A DNA stretch of 64,000 nt from Vandiemenella viatica (lineage: Eukaryota > Arthropoda > Insecta > Orthoptera > Morabidae): positions 178,109,121 through 178,173,120 of the forward strand of contig CM061919.1 of assembly GCA_031002005.1 (NCBI GenBank), written 5' to 3'. Positions 23,623 through 36,074 of this stretch are shown here, piece after piece. How positions within the stretch are numbered: the first letter of the stretch is position 1; every line of letters starts with the position of its first letter. A model generated the notes under the pieces. The model saw only the letters and a program-made list of their open reading frames with translations, was not told the origin of the DNA and searched no databases. A program made the position numbers and the translations under genes.

Positions 23623-24231
23623 TTATATGATTAATTGACTTTCGGGTTTTGCCGCGTTGTTTATTTCATTACCTAAGCTTTCGGCTGATATCCTCCAGCC
23701 TTCGTCAGAGATACTGTTTATGTTGACATAGCAACGAGCGCCAAGCATCGCAGAGTAAGAGGCCGCTATCTTCGTTGATGTTGTTGGTGTTTTTTTTTTT
23801 AAAATTTCTGCTGCCTCTTTCATCCGTCGGGGCCACCACTGGTCTTCTCTCCACAGTAGCCTCGTTTCTTGAAATTTTACTTCATGCCCGGTATTAATAG
23901 CATGGCGGACTACGGCGGATTTGTCACTGTTGTTATATTTGTAGTGGCGGATATGTTCTTTAAGTCTCTCCGCCACAGTGCAACCTGTCTCGCCGATATA
24001 AACACTGCCACAACTGCAGGGGATTTCGTAAACACCCATAAGCTGGTCTGGGTGTAATTTGTCTTTTACCTTTGTCAGTGACTGACCAAGTTTGCAGTTA
24101 GCCTTATATACTATTCGCACCTCCACCCGCTTTAACAATTTCCCAATCCGGTCTGTGATACCCTGTATGTATGGGAGACAGGCGAATTTTGTTGGCACAT
24201 TAATATCATGGGATAAGTTGACGTCTCCCAT
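23623..24231 (-). mobile_element. Penelope-like element, C-terminal GIY-YIG endonuclease ORF
   Basis: This 202-codon open frame encodes the end of a Penelope-like retroelement polyprotein. After a linker typical of the region following the reverse transcriptase (residues 1-60) comes the GIY-YIG endonuclease. GVY is at residues 66-68, Cys72 and Cys74 lie in the PCSCG loop, and YIG is at 78-80 followed by ETG. The RLKEH helix is at 89-93 and the AVVRHAINTGHEV block at about 106-118. This nuclease nicks the target for reverse transcription in such elements. The frame is uninterrupted but lacks the whole reverse transcriptase, and homology stops at about 24235, so this is a 5'-truncated copy. The first Met is an internal one. 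Confidence 0.9.
23670..23713 (-). ncRNA. Candidate hammerhead ribozyme overlapping the Penelope ORF end
   Basis: Read on the minus strand: UAUCU (stem I, 23709-23713), core CUGACGA (23702-23708, fits CUGANGA), one A, then GGCUG and CAGCC as a perfect 5-bp stem II around an 8-base loop. Next come GAAA (23679-23682), GCUU as a minimal stem III with a UH-type cleavage position, and AGGUA (23670-23674) pairing with stem I through one G-U wobble. All core positions fit the hammerhead consensus. Hammerheads with a tiny stem III are described from Penelope-like elements. The same bases encode the ORF's near-terminal SDEGWRISAESLG. Activity is inferred, not shown. Confidence 0.65.
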
Positions 24232-26077
24232 AGGTTTTTTGGGTTTTATATGTTTTTAAAAAGGATGTTATAAGAAATTATCCATTGGAATTGAAATTTT
24301 TTCAGAATCCTTTGAATGAAAGATGTCTGTAAAAAGTGTGGGATCAGATTTTGGCGAAAGGTAAGTACCTAGTGACCGAGACGAAATTAGTGAATAAGAA
24401 GAAAAGATGAAAACAAGTAAAAAAAAAAATATGTACTAGACAAAACTGGTATTTCTATTAGTGATTAGTCAGTGTTATTGATTTAATTTTTCAGATTGTA
24501 TCCCATTTTAAAAATTCTGAGGAATTGCTTTATAAACACTTTGCGAAAATCTTCAAAGTTGATTCTATTCAAATTGTTGTCTCACATTAAGAATAGATGG
24601 GAACAGAACGAACAGATCAAATCTTTGAATACTTGTGTACTGAATTTGCAAACTGCTATTGGAACAAAATCTGTCTTTTCACAAGACCTGTACAAAAGTA
24701 ATCTTAAAATGTTTGAAAATATTCTTAGACAGTAGGTATACCAAAAGCAGAAAACATAAATTCATCTTCATAATCTTTCAAAACTCGGAACAGGAAACAA
24801 ACATTGCCATGTCATCTAATCTTATAACAGGTACAACGGATGGTGTAAATGTCTCTTCCGAAAGCACGTTTTCAATAGATTAAATTTTGTGCTAAATTTC
24901 TCTAAACCTCCACAGAAATATTTAAAATGGTTCATATTGTTTAGTATAGTGAAGCAATGAGTCATAAGTGCGTTTTTAAACTGCATAAAAACTTCGTGAT
25001 CGTGCAGAGTATCAAAAATGATCCATGACCATCACCAGCATTGACGGTTCAAATTGGAGAACGTTTGTTTATATTCTTTGACACGAGTGTTGTGGGTTTT
25101 CCAGGTTCATTTAAAAGCTCACTGACATTCGTTAATCGACTGTCCATCTCATTTTAATGGGAAATTTGGTAAAATGAAAGGTCTTCTCTCATTTTGCATC
25201 AGAGACTGACTGACGATCACATTTTCGTATTTTACATGAGTAAATCATAGTTTCTTACATAGTGGATTTCTACTAGGAAAAAATGTGTGACTTACAAAAA
25301 TCCAACCTTCATATATATAATTTGGCAGCACCGCAATCCTCAACGGCAAGTATGAAAGAAAATAAAATGCTTCGTTGTGCAGGTAGTGAAAAAATATTTT
25401 TAGACGTACTACTGCAGTTATTACCTTTTCCTAAGCTAAGATGTTTAAGATATTGATAGGGTTTTTAGAATATCAGCATATTTCATTTTAATGTTTTATG
25501 AATAGTGCTACTACCTTAATACGAATTGTAACTATGTCTCTGAACAAAATTCAAGTTACATTCAAGTGATTGGATCAAACAGAATTCGTGAATATTTACT
25601 ATATAATGGTTGAGCTAGTTGAATTAATATTTCATGATAGCTGGGACAAATTTGTCACAGAACATTAAAGACGCAATCCGCAATTAGCGACAGCAATGAC
25701 GTTAAAGTTCTAAACATGCTAAACAGTTTTAAACAATATTCTTCAAGGAAATACATACCGAAAGGGAATAATAGTCATCATAGAAAGCACTGTTTTTGCC
25801 GTTAACATCTATTTTAGATGTTATTTAAGTTTCACTGTACCCGATAGTAATTAAATAGTTAGTGGCTCGTACTCTGTGAGGAAAAGATATTAAATTTTGC
25901 ATTGATATTCGGTTCCATACCGCTTTAAATAGTAATAATAAAACTCATGTTTCTGAGATTTGTTTTTACCACACCAATGTATCGGTTATTACATGATTAA
26001 ATTTATACATCCTCGAAATTTTCTAGAAGCTATGAAGTTATTTGTACTGTTTCAGAGCCTCTCCCACTCGTGTGTAT

Positions 26078-26078
<1 letters not shown>
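24232..26078. other. No recognisable feature
   Basis: Strongly AT-rich sequence without coding motifs, inverted termini or SINE heads. Confidence 0.4.

Positions 26079-26112
<34 letters not shown>
26079..26112. repeat. 34-base T run
   Basis: Uninterrupted T tract. About 120 bp downstream (around 26233-26260) a T run is followed directly by an A run, another low-complexity spot. Confidence 0.95.
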
Positions 26113-26117
<5 letters not shown>

Positions 26118-26627
26118 AGCGATTACAAAACAAATCTAATTGTGTTAAGAGTAGAAATGAATTTCGAACAAAGAGAAATACCAGAGGTGAGTTTAATGAC
26201 AATTTAATGTACTAAAATAATTTTACTGATGTATTTTTTTTTTTTTTAAAAAAAAAAAGATGTATTCTTGAATTACATGAATCTCTTAATAATAAGATTA
26301 GCTTCTTTCCAAATGGCAATTTTTTTGTCCCTGAACATCTAAACAGAACCTACCACATTGTTTAACTAATATCTTCAAAATATCTGATCTTCATGGCAGC
26401 ACTAACGTCTCAAAAGTTTTTAATTAGAGACTTATCATTTTAAAACAAAAATATATAGGGTTTGTAACAGTATATTAATTCGAGAAGCAAAGCAGCGTCC
26501 TATTCTGACTCGTAATCACAAAATCATAGAATTCTCATAAATTTTTCACGCATCTAACATGTCATCTCTAGTGTTTGGTGTTGTTACTACACCATAGAAA
26601 TGTAAAACTCATTGTTTCTGTCTAGGG

Positions 26628-26765
26628 TTTTAAGAACCGTCAACGTCTGGATAATTAGAGGCATTGTGGCCAAAGGACGTGGAGGAATTCGACCTCAGAC
26701 TTTTGAAAAGAACTATCCCAGCATTCGGATATAGTGATTTTGGAAATTCGAAACCTGAATTACTG
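26628..26765 (-). repeat. SINE family A fragment, very diverged
   Basis: In reverse orientation the order of GTCAACGTCTGG, AGAGGCATTGTGGCCAAAGG, GGAGGAATTCG, CTTTTGAAAAGAAC, TCCCAGCATTCGG and GTGATTTTGGAAATTCGAAA follows the SINE body. It is truncated before the tRNA head. Confidence 0.5.
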
Positions 26766-28848
26766 ACCGGGAACCAAACTAGCTTCTTCCTAGCTGACCT
26801 TAACGTTATCCCATTACGCTTATTGTAAGGCTGAAAAAAGTGCTCCTGGAATAATGGACGATTCGACTGCAAACTAAAGTAAATTCCCCGCCATCCCGAG
26901 AGTTGATTTCCAATTCAAACGCATGGTAATCACGCGTTCTGTTGTGTTATTGGTTGCTACCGGCTGTGTGCTGGAATCGAAAGTGGTTGCACGGAGCTGG
27001 GGGAGTCAATTTTTGAAAGGAAATCCCGCCTCAAGTGACCGAGTCTGTGCACGTAGCGGTGACTCAATAGGAGGTCTGAGTGGCTGAATCAGCAAGTGTG
27101 AGGCTCAGGGTGCATTTCGTATCTACCCTCTATGTGAACGCCGCCCGCATGTTGGCATGCAAGGTAGAACCCGCAATGCGGGCTAGCGGTACCGTCAGGG
27201 GCTACACGCTGCAGCAACCTCATAGGTGAAAATGGGGCAAGCAGTTCAAGCACTCAGACGTCAAGATCACACCAGCACAAAACCGACTTATCGTTTTTTG
27301 TCCATTTAATCGGAATCATTCTAACAGGAGTAATAGTTTTCTATTTATGAAAATTCTGGAGATAGCAAATTAAGCGTCAATTAAGCGTCAACTGATTTTT
27401 ATGTGAACGGATATTTTCCCCACTTGTTAGTGCAACTCTGTCTTTGCCGGTTAGCAGGCGAATGATATGATAAAAAGACAACGTTTCATCGACGTACTTT
27501 CTCATCTGCTAGTATAAAATATTGACTACTTTAACTTGTTACCATGATCTTTTTAAAATAATTTCTTTGCGCTCATTATTAAATATCACACAATTATATA
27601 GACATTGATAATGTTCCTTTGGTGAATAGGAGATGCTTGGACAAGCGGGGTATTTACAGATTTTTCTGTGAAAGTAGATTAATTATAGGAAACTGGGAAA
27701 TTTTATAATAAGAATTTTATTCTTTAATTGCTGAAATTATAGTAAAGTATTACTCTAATTAAATACATAATTAAATAATAATAACATAAAAAACCAGTTC
27801 TTTTGTTCCTTAGTAAGTTAACCATGGCCTTTCACCTTCAATCAAAGGCTAAAAATATTTTAGCTTTATTCTCTTGTCCATAGATAACGCTATAAAAGTG
27901 TTATTTTTTTTGTTTATGGTAGTATGTGAAAAGCATAAAGCAAGAAAATAATTAAATTGATTCATTTTTGGATATATAATTTTCCTAGAAACTTTCCCAG
28001 AGCGATTAAAATTTTTCTGTTTTCAGCTTTCGTTTTCCTCGACATTTCACCTAAACTATTCCCCTCTCCATTCTTCACTACCAACACTACCCACTCCTGT
28101 AACAATATTTCTAACAACGTCAGAGGTTTAGGCCGGTCCATAGCAATAAATGACTACAAATGCACTGGTGATGGTAATGTCTGTTTCTGTCATGTTTGGG
28201 CGGGGTTTTAAAGTAATAGTAATAATTCTGTGTGATCTTTATGACGTGGTGACGAAGTTTCTTATTGGCTGCAACATGCACCATGCACCTTTGCCGCATT
28301 CGTCTAACCAGACCCTTACCAGTTTAATGAACGACTGAACGACCTAACGTAACATTTAACATTAACAAAACTAAACTTTGCGGAGGTGAAAGTCAGTTAT
28401 AAGGCGCGTAAAAATTCGGGCAGGTTGAATTGTAGCTAATAAACACGTAAGAGATTATAAGCTTCCATTCAAAATTGTGTATGGAATTGTTGTATAGTTT
28501 TTGTACTTTTCGCTTCTCTTCAACCAGAAATTTTGTTTTATGTAGCTGTTACTCAAAAGAATCTTCAAGAATCGATAATTATGTTTATTATTAATTTTAA
28601 TTGCGATGGAACTAATGCTCCAGTGGAAATTTCCTCAGTCATCTAACTAACCCTTTTCATATTTAATTTTTAAATTTTCTTCTACAATTGGATTGTCAAA
28701 ATTATTTCCCCATTTGCTTTTCTGATTTACAAATTTTAATCACTTTACTTAGTTTACTTACCCACATTTGTGATTGTGAGTGCATGGTTTCTTATAATAA
28801 TAATTGATAAAGTGCTATGGAGCACCTACTCCGGTAGCAATCTCCCTA
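26766..28848. other. Mostly unassigned
   Basis: A GC-richer segment at about 26990-27290 contains short inverted words (AACCCGCAATGCGGGCTAG) and might be an unknown element. The rest is AT-rich and empty as far as I can see. Confidence 0.35.
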
Positions 28849-29187
28849 CACCCCCCCCCCCTTTGCCCTTCAAACCGACTGTTACCCTATACTAATTTTT
28901 GCTTTAAATTATTTCAGTGTTTCCTGTAAGTTATTCATCACTTCTCTTGGCAGTTTATTCCAGTTAATCACTCCCTTTCCTATGAAAGAAAATTTTCCCA
29001 CACCCTTATGCCTGAAATCAAGTGCCAGCTTGTGGTCATGGTCAACCTTACTCTTCCAAGCACCTCTCTCGATTTTCCCACCTATATCTTTCCACGCTTC
29101 ATCACCAGCATAGGCTTTGTAAACTCCCATGACTCTCTCCACCCTCCTTCTATCCTCCAATGAACCCCACTTCAGCTCCTTTATCAT
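28849..29187 (-). mobile_element. CR1/L2-like LINE, C-terminal coding fragment
   Basis: A 92-codon minus-strand frame (28909-29187) reads LKWGSLEDRRRVERVMGVYK, then AYAGDEAWKDIGG and KFSFIGKGVINWNKLPREVM. This is the characteristic end of CR1/L2/jockey-type reverse transcriptases, in which W-N-x-L-P lies close to the terminus. It stops at 28909. Downstream, towards 28849, is 3' untranslated sequence including an 11-base C run. The element is 5'-truncated to roughly 340 bp, and the frame inside is intact, so this copy is younger than the related one at 19840-20070. Confidence 0.85.
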
Positions 29188-32100
29188 ATTAGTTACCGAT
29201 TGTGTTCTGCGATTATGTGTACCTCAAAAAATATTTGTTATTGTTCTTATTGTTACATGTGATATATTCTTAAAATTTTGCTTAGTTCAATCTCACTTCT
29301 TTCATGAATATTTTACCACATTTTATACCTTTGAAACATTTTTGAAATATTTTATACCTTTGAAACATGATTTCGACGTAACAGCGAAGCAATTTTCTTT
29401 TTGAAAGACTGTGTGACATTTTCGATTAATCACTCTCCTTTAGAACGTTGAAGCTGATTAAAAATAATAAGAAGAAAATTGCCATGCAAAGAATTCAAAG
29501 GGTTTAAATACAGAGGTAAAGAATAGAAGCTTTTTCGTTGATTTACAAATAATTTCGACTGAGAATTCTGTACGTACTTGCTCTCATGGCATGACATCGG
29601 TGGGCCCTTGCGAGGCGAGGTCGGTAAACAACTTGATGGCTCCTTGACCACGCCCCTTCGTGTTAATTAGTCTTAAGTGAGGTCCGTAACTGGGTGGAGT
29701 GGAGGCAGCGAATCTCTCTAGTTAGAGGCAGTGGACAGTGAAAACATTCTAATTACTTTCATCTTATAACATTAACACAACTCCTATTTCTTGGAGTAAC
29801 TCATAATTCACAGCTTAACTCGTACTACGAGTTTACCATTCTCAACTGCGCTGTGTAAGTCACATAAATCTTTGCCACGGAGGATGTTTGACACATGTCC
29901 TTCAACTTTTCGATGATAAATATCAGGTCTAGATTAATACGAGTGCGTTAGTGCTATTCTGACAATGACATTAGTTTGATTTTAAGTGCTTAAGTTCAGC
30001 ACAGCACCTCTATGGTAATATATCTAGTGCTAGTTTTCTGTGCAAATACAACTTTACTGTTAGCCTTCCGTACAGTTTTCCGCACCAAATACAGTTATGT
30101 TCCAGACAAATACATTAAAATGTGACAATCTAATGATAATATATATTTTTGATATGAAAAACCTTATTCTCCTGTGAGAAATATCTAATTTCTTTTATGG
30201 ATCTTGAATGCCGTTACTTCTAGCACCACCACATACTATTCTACAAAGCACGTAACAGAATATATCGATATTCTTCAAATTTTCCATCAGAATTTGGGAT
30301 TTTGTGCGACTATATTACGTATATCACTTTTCTTTTTCTTTTATGGTTTATATTTTTATATTAGATTTTTAAAACAGTGTTCATGAGATTCAAAAATCTT
30401 TCTAGTTATTTTTTGTATAGTGTAAAATTAAAGCACACCCATAAAACGTTAGTGTGTCAGTTCCATCCAGTTTTACAGTGATTCATTTTCCACATTTCCA
30501 ATCCCATTTTCGACTGATTGTACGATTAAAAGCTGAGTAAAATGGAAGATTTAATACGAAGTACAAAATTTAAGGTTCAGTACAGTTATAACTATTATAT
30601 CGGCTTCCGACTGCTATCGCAAATTTGATCAATGTTATATTATTATTTTTAGACCTTTTATATAAAAATATTTGCTGTTTATATTGCTTCTAGACATAGT
30701 AAAATATCAATTGTTTTGTGTATAACGTTTCTAAATATTCCTTCGGAAAATGTAACTTGTATCGCAAACATCATTTCTTATGTAGATATTTATTTTTGTG
30801 GAAAAGACCAATAAAACCTGTTGTCTGAGTTATATTAGACTTCCATCTATACTGATCGTGTTTCTTTGATTTCGTGCTTGCTATTTGAAGATAATGAGGG
30901 TACGTCACGACATGTTGGCTGCGTCACATTCTCAACTGCAGTACTTGAAAACATGGTTACAGAGGTAAATGCATGCAACGTGGTTCGCAGCAACTCCGAG
31001 ACAGATTAACGTTAACAAGAAGAACGTTCTTCGGAAAGGTAAACTTACTGGAAGAGAAGATAAATGTTGTGGAGACAATGAGGAAGCTCTTACTATAAGT
31101 AATCCTTTTGAACATTGGCTCCAGGAATGGATGGAATAATATTATAAAATAGTTGATAGTATGGTGATGTTAAGAATACATTAAAATTTATCGAAGTTTT
31201 GTTCGACTGAGCAGAGTGCAGTTGAAGTAACATAGATTTACTCTTTCTTATTTGCCTTGAGTCAGCTTTAGTCTCGCAATTTAACATTACTAGTCAGGGC
31301 ACCTAGCAGCTTGCTCGATATTAAACTTTTTATGTTCGCCTCTGTACTCAGGATGTAAAGGTTTTTTTTTTATGACGTTTACTACTTTTATTCACGTAGA
31401 GCAGTATCGAATACATATCTTATCCTCGGAATTCACCAGGTATCAAGTGTCAGATAGCAGTCAATTGCAGAAGATTCAAGAAAAATAAGAGATTCATCGC
31501 AAAACCCATTCGTGAAAGCCATTTCAATTTTTGGTCGCAAGTCAGATAAAATACCCCACAAAGCTACTGCAGTGGTTCCCATTTCGAGACGTGAGGTAAA
31601 GAGTTTTCGAACCAACTAGACGTGGATGATGATAGAATTTATGGAGGTAGAGTTCCGAAACCCCTTTAGATGCTTAAAGAATTCCACGGCCAATCCAACG
31701 CCTGTGCTTGCTGGACAGTTTCTTATATGCGTTGATGTGGCTCTCATCTTGAGAAAGGCTGCAGTGTCTTTTATTATAAACTTCACTAAACTTCTTCCAC
31801 CTCTGAGTCCACAACCCGACGTCCTCACACCCAGAAAACAAGATTTCATGAGAGTTGAGGATCTCCGAACAGAAGTGCCTTTAGGCGCTAAAAAGACTTA
31901 GGTTGTCACGGACTAAGGCGAAGTCACCCTCGTACAGTGGCTGTCTTAAGCGCACATCAAGCTCGAAAGGAAACGAAAGACAGTGCTGCGTCTGGTTTGG
32001 GCTGGATGTTCAGCCCACACGATAACTAGACGTGGTAAACGGGATGCTATTATGAGCGCTGGTTCTGCGGGATATTACCTTGTTCACGATCCAGCCGGGT

Positions 32101-34126
32101 CGGAACAATGTGCTAGCCGGCGACCGGGGGCACTACTTTCGTGTCGGCATTCGTGTTTCGAGGCTCATTATAAACCACCAGATGCTACCATAAATTAGGG
32201 CCGCATCACTTACCTTAATTATATGGAACCCAACTTTGTCCATTGTAACTATACCGACAGCTCTGAGTTTTGCCGTCCTGCAGGGGTTCGACCACGTACC
32301 TGAACTGCTGTCGTCATTATTGAATTAAAACTTTGGCTGTGGTAAAGATAGATTGTTTATTTGAAGGCTGAACGAGAATAATCTTGTGTTAAGAGTGTTA
32401 ATTTGTTTTAATTGAAAATGTTTCCTATTGTTTGAAATGCTCATGCTGATGAGCCCAGCATCTGCGGTCATGACGCAACGTGTTTAAGTACTGAATATGG
32501 GGAAGATTAACACCCGATGTATATTTCATCTCACTTCAGTTGCGAGCGTAGTTCAATCGCTTTATTATCAAAATCAAATCTCAGTACAAAAATGTGTACA
32601 CACGCTCTGAAGATGCTTAATCGGGAATTATTTCTGAGGAAAGTACATACAAATTTGCTGTTAAATTTTTCAGATTTCTTGTAAAAAAAGTCGTCACAGT
32701 TTCCTAACAACACGTCATATCCTTTTGTGTACAAGCTTTGAGTGAGTGTCATTCCTGGAGTTGATTTTTTGACTGTTTTAGATCATCTGACAGCACTTAA
32801 TGACGTCTGTGGATGACGTGCAACTTCAGGTTACATGGATTTAACATTCGTTTTTTATTCTTCAAAGCAACAGCCATAATAACGCATTATTTTTTTTCTA
32901 GTAAAGAACTTTTTCCCTCCTTTTTAAAACATATTATATTTCAGTACGCACAATGTTTAATTTTTTAGTTCGTAGATCTAAGATTAATTTTTGCTCACAG
33001 AAGAGATTAATTGCTTTAAACCATGGGGTGTTCACTTTAGTGCCGTTATGAACAGCGCTGACCCTTTCAAATGCAAATTCTGGTTTAAGTTTTATTTTCG
33101 CAGCTTCTCTTGATGAAGAACTGTTTTTATGATCCATATTTCTTTTGCTTTAAAATAGCGTCTGCTCTAAAGATTTTGTATTTCTTTACGCCAGTGTGAA
33201 CAATTAGAGGCAAAAATGATTTATACATATCCAACATGACTCCTGAATTTTATTAATTCATTATCTCTAAAAAATTTCACAGAAAATAAATTTCATTTTG
33301 TCACATCATTGAGGATAATTCGTTCATTTCTGCTTCCGTTCAGAATAATTTAATAAAATGATTTGGTTTCATAAATTGTGTATTGATCAAAGATGAGAAT
33401 TATATCACCCTACATCCTTTTATAGCGAAAATATTAAGAGCGTAGTGTGAAAAATCGAAACATTCTTTAAAAAAATGTTTTGTATAACTTAATTTTCTGA
33501 ATACTATGATTTAACTACGCAGCATTACTTTTTCATACTGAGAATTACACAGGTTGAAGGAATGTGGGAAATAATACCGGTGCACACGATTTTCAATTCA
33601 AGCACCTAGTAAGAACACTAAGACTTATTTTCCTTCAAAAAAATTACATTTGTGGCCGATAGAATACGCCGTGAGTAACTGTAAATTCATGAATTTTTTT
33701 TCATGAATGTATGGTGTTTTAAGGGATGGATATTGTTTAAATGAACTAAAATTTGATTAAATGTTAGTAAAAAGACTGTAGGTAAAATGCTAATAATGTG
33801 ATTTTGATTGTTTAGGACTGTTTGTTAGTTCGATGTTTAGATCCTTGTAAATACTTTTGTTTTCGTTTAAAAAAGTTTGCTTATGATTCCAAGTAATTTT
33901 AATTGTTTTTGAACGATTTCTATTGTTGGAGCAATTGTCAGCTCTCTAGAAGTAGCTCTTTTAATGTTGTACTGAAATGTCTAAAACGCATATTTAAGCA
34001 CACGAGAAACTCCAGCGAAAAATCTCGTTCGAAACGGTGTAAACGCTAAGTCATTTGTTAATCAGTAAGATACCTTAAATCATCGGAAATAAGACTGATG
34101 TCTTCCTCATGTATGTTTTTATGATT
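29188..34126. other. Five kilobases with no recognisable gene
   Basis: AT-rich throughout apart from a GC-richer part at about 31600-32310. Its frames on both strands (31626-31901, 31983-32198) have no domain I recognise. A short local duplication of TTTTATACCTTTGAAACAT lies at about 29318-29368. No SINE head, TIR or LINE motif was found. Confidence 0.4.
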
Positions 34127-34469
34127 GGGGGCGTCCATAAACTACGTGGCTCGGGATAGGGGGAGAGAGGTTGGGTGGAAAGCTACACTGGGCTACATGG
34201 AGGGTTTCCGAGCCAGGCCACGTAGCTTATCATTCGTATTATTTGTGACAGTTAAAATGGGGCACAAACACGCAGCAGCATGTAAATACTTATTTCCGTC
34301 ATTTAATTACCTCCATATGTAATTTACAATAGTCTGATAAGAGAAAATGTCTTCTGGTATCAATAGGGATGGGGGGAGGTGTAGAGACAAATGCCAAGCT
34401 GTGCTACGTGAGGGGGAGGGAAGGTTCACAGGAGGCCAAAATGGAGCGACGTGGTTTATGGACTCTCCC
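34127..34469. mobile_element. MITE-like element with GTCCATAAAC termini
   Basis: The left end GGGGGCGTCCATAAACTACG and the reverse complement of the right end (GGGAGAGTCCATAAACCACG) form imperfect terminal inverted repeats of about 24 bp. The 343-bp interior has no transposase frame; the 65-codon frame read from the left TIR is incidental. I could not find a convincing target-site duplication, so the superfamily is unassigned. Confidence 0.65.
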
Positions 34470-35489
34470 GTGTTTCCACGGAATAAAGTACAAATAAAAG
34501 GTTAATCGAAGGTTTTGTCATTCAAGAAACAACCTTTAATTGTAAAATGTAAGAAGTTTAGTACATATTCTGATGAAAGTCAAAATCAACTGGCGATCTG
34601 ACAAAATTACCTGCAAATCTTTGCAAACCAACATGCGCGAGTAAAACACCAAGTTGCAAGTGGTTTAAGATGTCTTTTGCAACAGGACGAAAAGTAATTA
34701 GTTACCAACGATTATCCGAGTTGTCTGACAACCTGCGAAGCACGTGTTCTGCCTTCAAGGGCTTTAGTACTGATCCCTTCATCCAACACCGGCCCCTATG
34801 TAGTTTCGCAATTCCATTTGTAATAATTATTCTGAAAAATAACTTGTTGTGGTGGACTGGCGAATCTTTTTTTTTTTTTCGCAATCACCTCCCCATAGGA
34901 ACATTAATATGTGGGTAAGACTTAAGTCACGTAAGTGGTAGTTTGCATAAATGATATTCCTGCAAGGTATAGGCCTATACAACATTTACATTTATTTACA
35001 ATATTACATTATAGTAATTTAAGCCTTCCATTGACTCCGTGAGCCCCTTCTACGTCCAAGTCCGTTATTCCCTTTTTCTAATGCCCTAGTAGTTATCCTT
35101 CTAGCTGTCATAATGTTCGATAGATCCCAGCTACATTTCCCCAAAGTGGTTTCGTCCCACCTGTTGTACTGAGGATGGTGGTGTAGATTACCATGCTGCT
35201 TGTATCGTTGCTGCTCCCCGCCTCGAAGTCTGCCACAGCCGATCTGCCAAAAGACAAGAGCCAAGAGCGACCCTTTCTGCTCCGTGCACGTTGGTTTTGT
35301 TCCTATTTCCCCCACTATTTGCATGTGGTGGGGAGGTTTCCGTCCCATCGCTGCCTCCGTGATGCTCCCATCCTTTCCCAAATGACGTCGTTGTTGCTTA
35401 TTTCGCTGACTAAATAACCTACTCCAATAGTTGTTGCCTCCTACATCATCACATTCCGATGTCTGCAGGTGTTTATTCTTTGTAATGAA
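34470..35489. other. No recognisable gene
   Basis: A 170-codon minus-strand frame at 35019-35531 and overlapping plus-strand frames lie in a GC-richer part (35030-35420), but the predicted peptides have no family resemblance and overlap a LINE fragment at their edge. Possibly 5' LINE sequence or an unknown repeat. Confidence 0.35.
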
Positions 35490-35975
35490 CAAACAAAGGA
35501 GATAGCGTACAAATCTCTTGTGCGTCCACATTTGGATTATTGTTGTGCCATTTGGGACCCGTTTCGTAAGGGATTGATCGAAAGTATAGAGAAAGTACAG
35601 AGAAGAGCCGCTAGATTTGTGACCGCTTGCTACAGTCCTTATGAAAGCGTCACAGAACTGATTAGTAGATTAGGTTGGGAGTCTCTGGTAGATAGACGAC
35701 ACACGTTTCGTTTAAACTTATTGGAAAACATGCGTACTCCAACTTTCACTCATGAGTGTAGTGAAATACTTCTTCCACCAACCTATTTGAGTCGGAAGGA
35801 CAGGAAAGATAAAATTAGAGAAATAAGGTGCCGGACTGATTCTTATATGAATTCTTTTTTCCCTCGTACCATTAGGGATTGGAATGCACAGCAAAGAGAT
35901 TAGCTTTGGTGCTGAGCACCCTCTGCCACCCACAATTTTGTGAATTGCAGAGTATATAAGTAGATGTAGATTCTT
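35490..35975 (+). mobile_element. CR1/L2-like LINE, C-terminal region and 3' end
   Basis: An open frame reads KEIAYKSLVRPHLDYCCAIW, DPFRKGLIESIEKVQRRAAR, LGWESLVDRRHTFRLNLLEN and finally FFPRTIRDWNAQQRD before a stop at 35901-35903. The YKSLVRPHLDYC and VQRRAARFV blocks are hallmarks of the thumb and C-terminal region of CR1/L2/jockey-clade reverse transcriptases. It is followed by the 3' UTR hairpin GGTGCTGAGCACC (35918-35930) and GTGAATTGCAGAG, ending with a short TAAGTAGATGTAGAT repeat near 35975. The 3' part matches the minus-strand LINE end at 20222-20316. The fragment is 5'-truncated with no frame damage in what remains. Confidence 0.9.
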
Positions 35976-36029
35976 TCTGGTGCAACTGACCTGACTCGTT
36001 GTATGAAATCATAACTTTATACTAATTTA

Positions 36030-36031
<2 letters not shown>

Positions 36032-36073
<42 letters not shown>
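36032..36073. repeat. 42-base A run
   Basis: Uninterrupted A tract about 60 bp beyond the LINE 3' end. It could be the tail of an unrecognised retro-insertion. Confidence 0.95.

Positions 36074-36074
<1 letters not shown>

Noticed and set aside
35019..35531. 170-codon minus-strand open frame as a host gene
   Set aside because: No domain, low-complexity composition, and it runs into a plus-strand LINE coding region.
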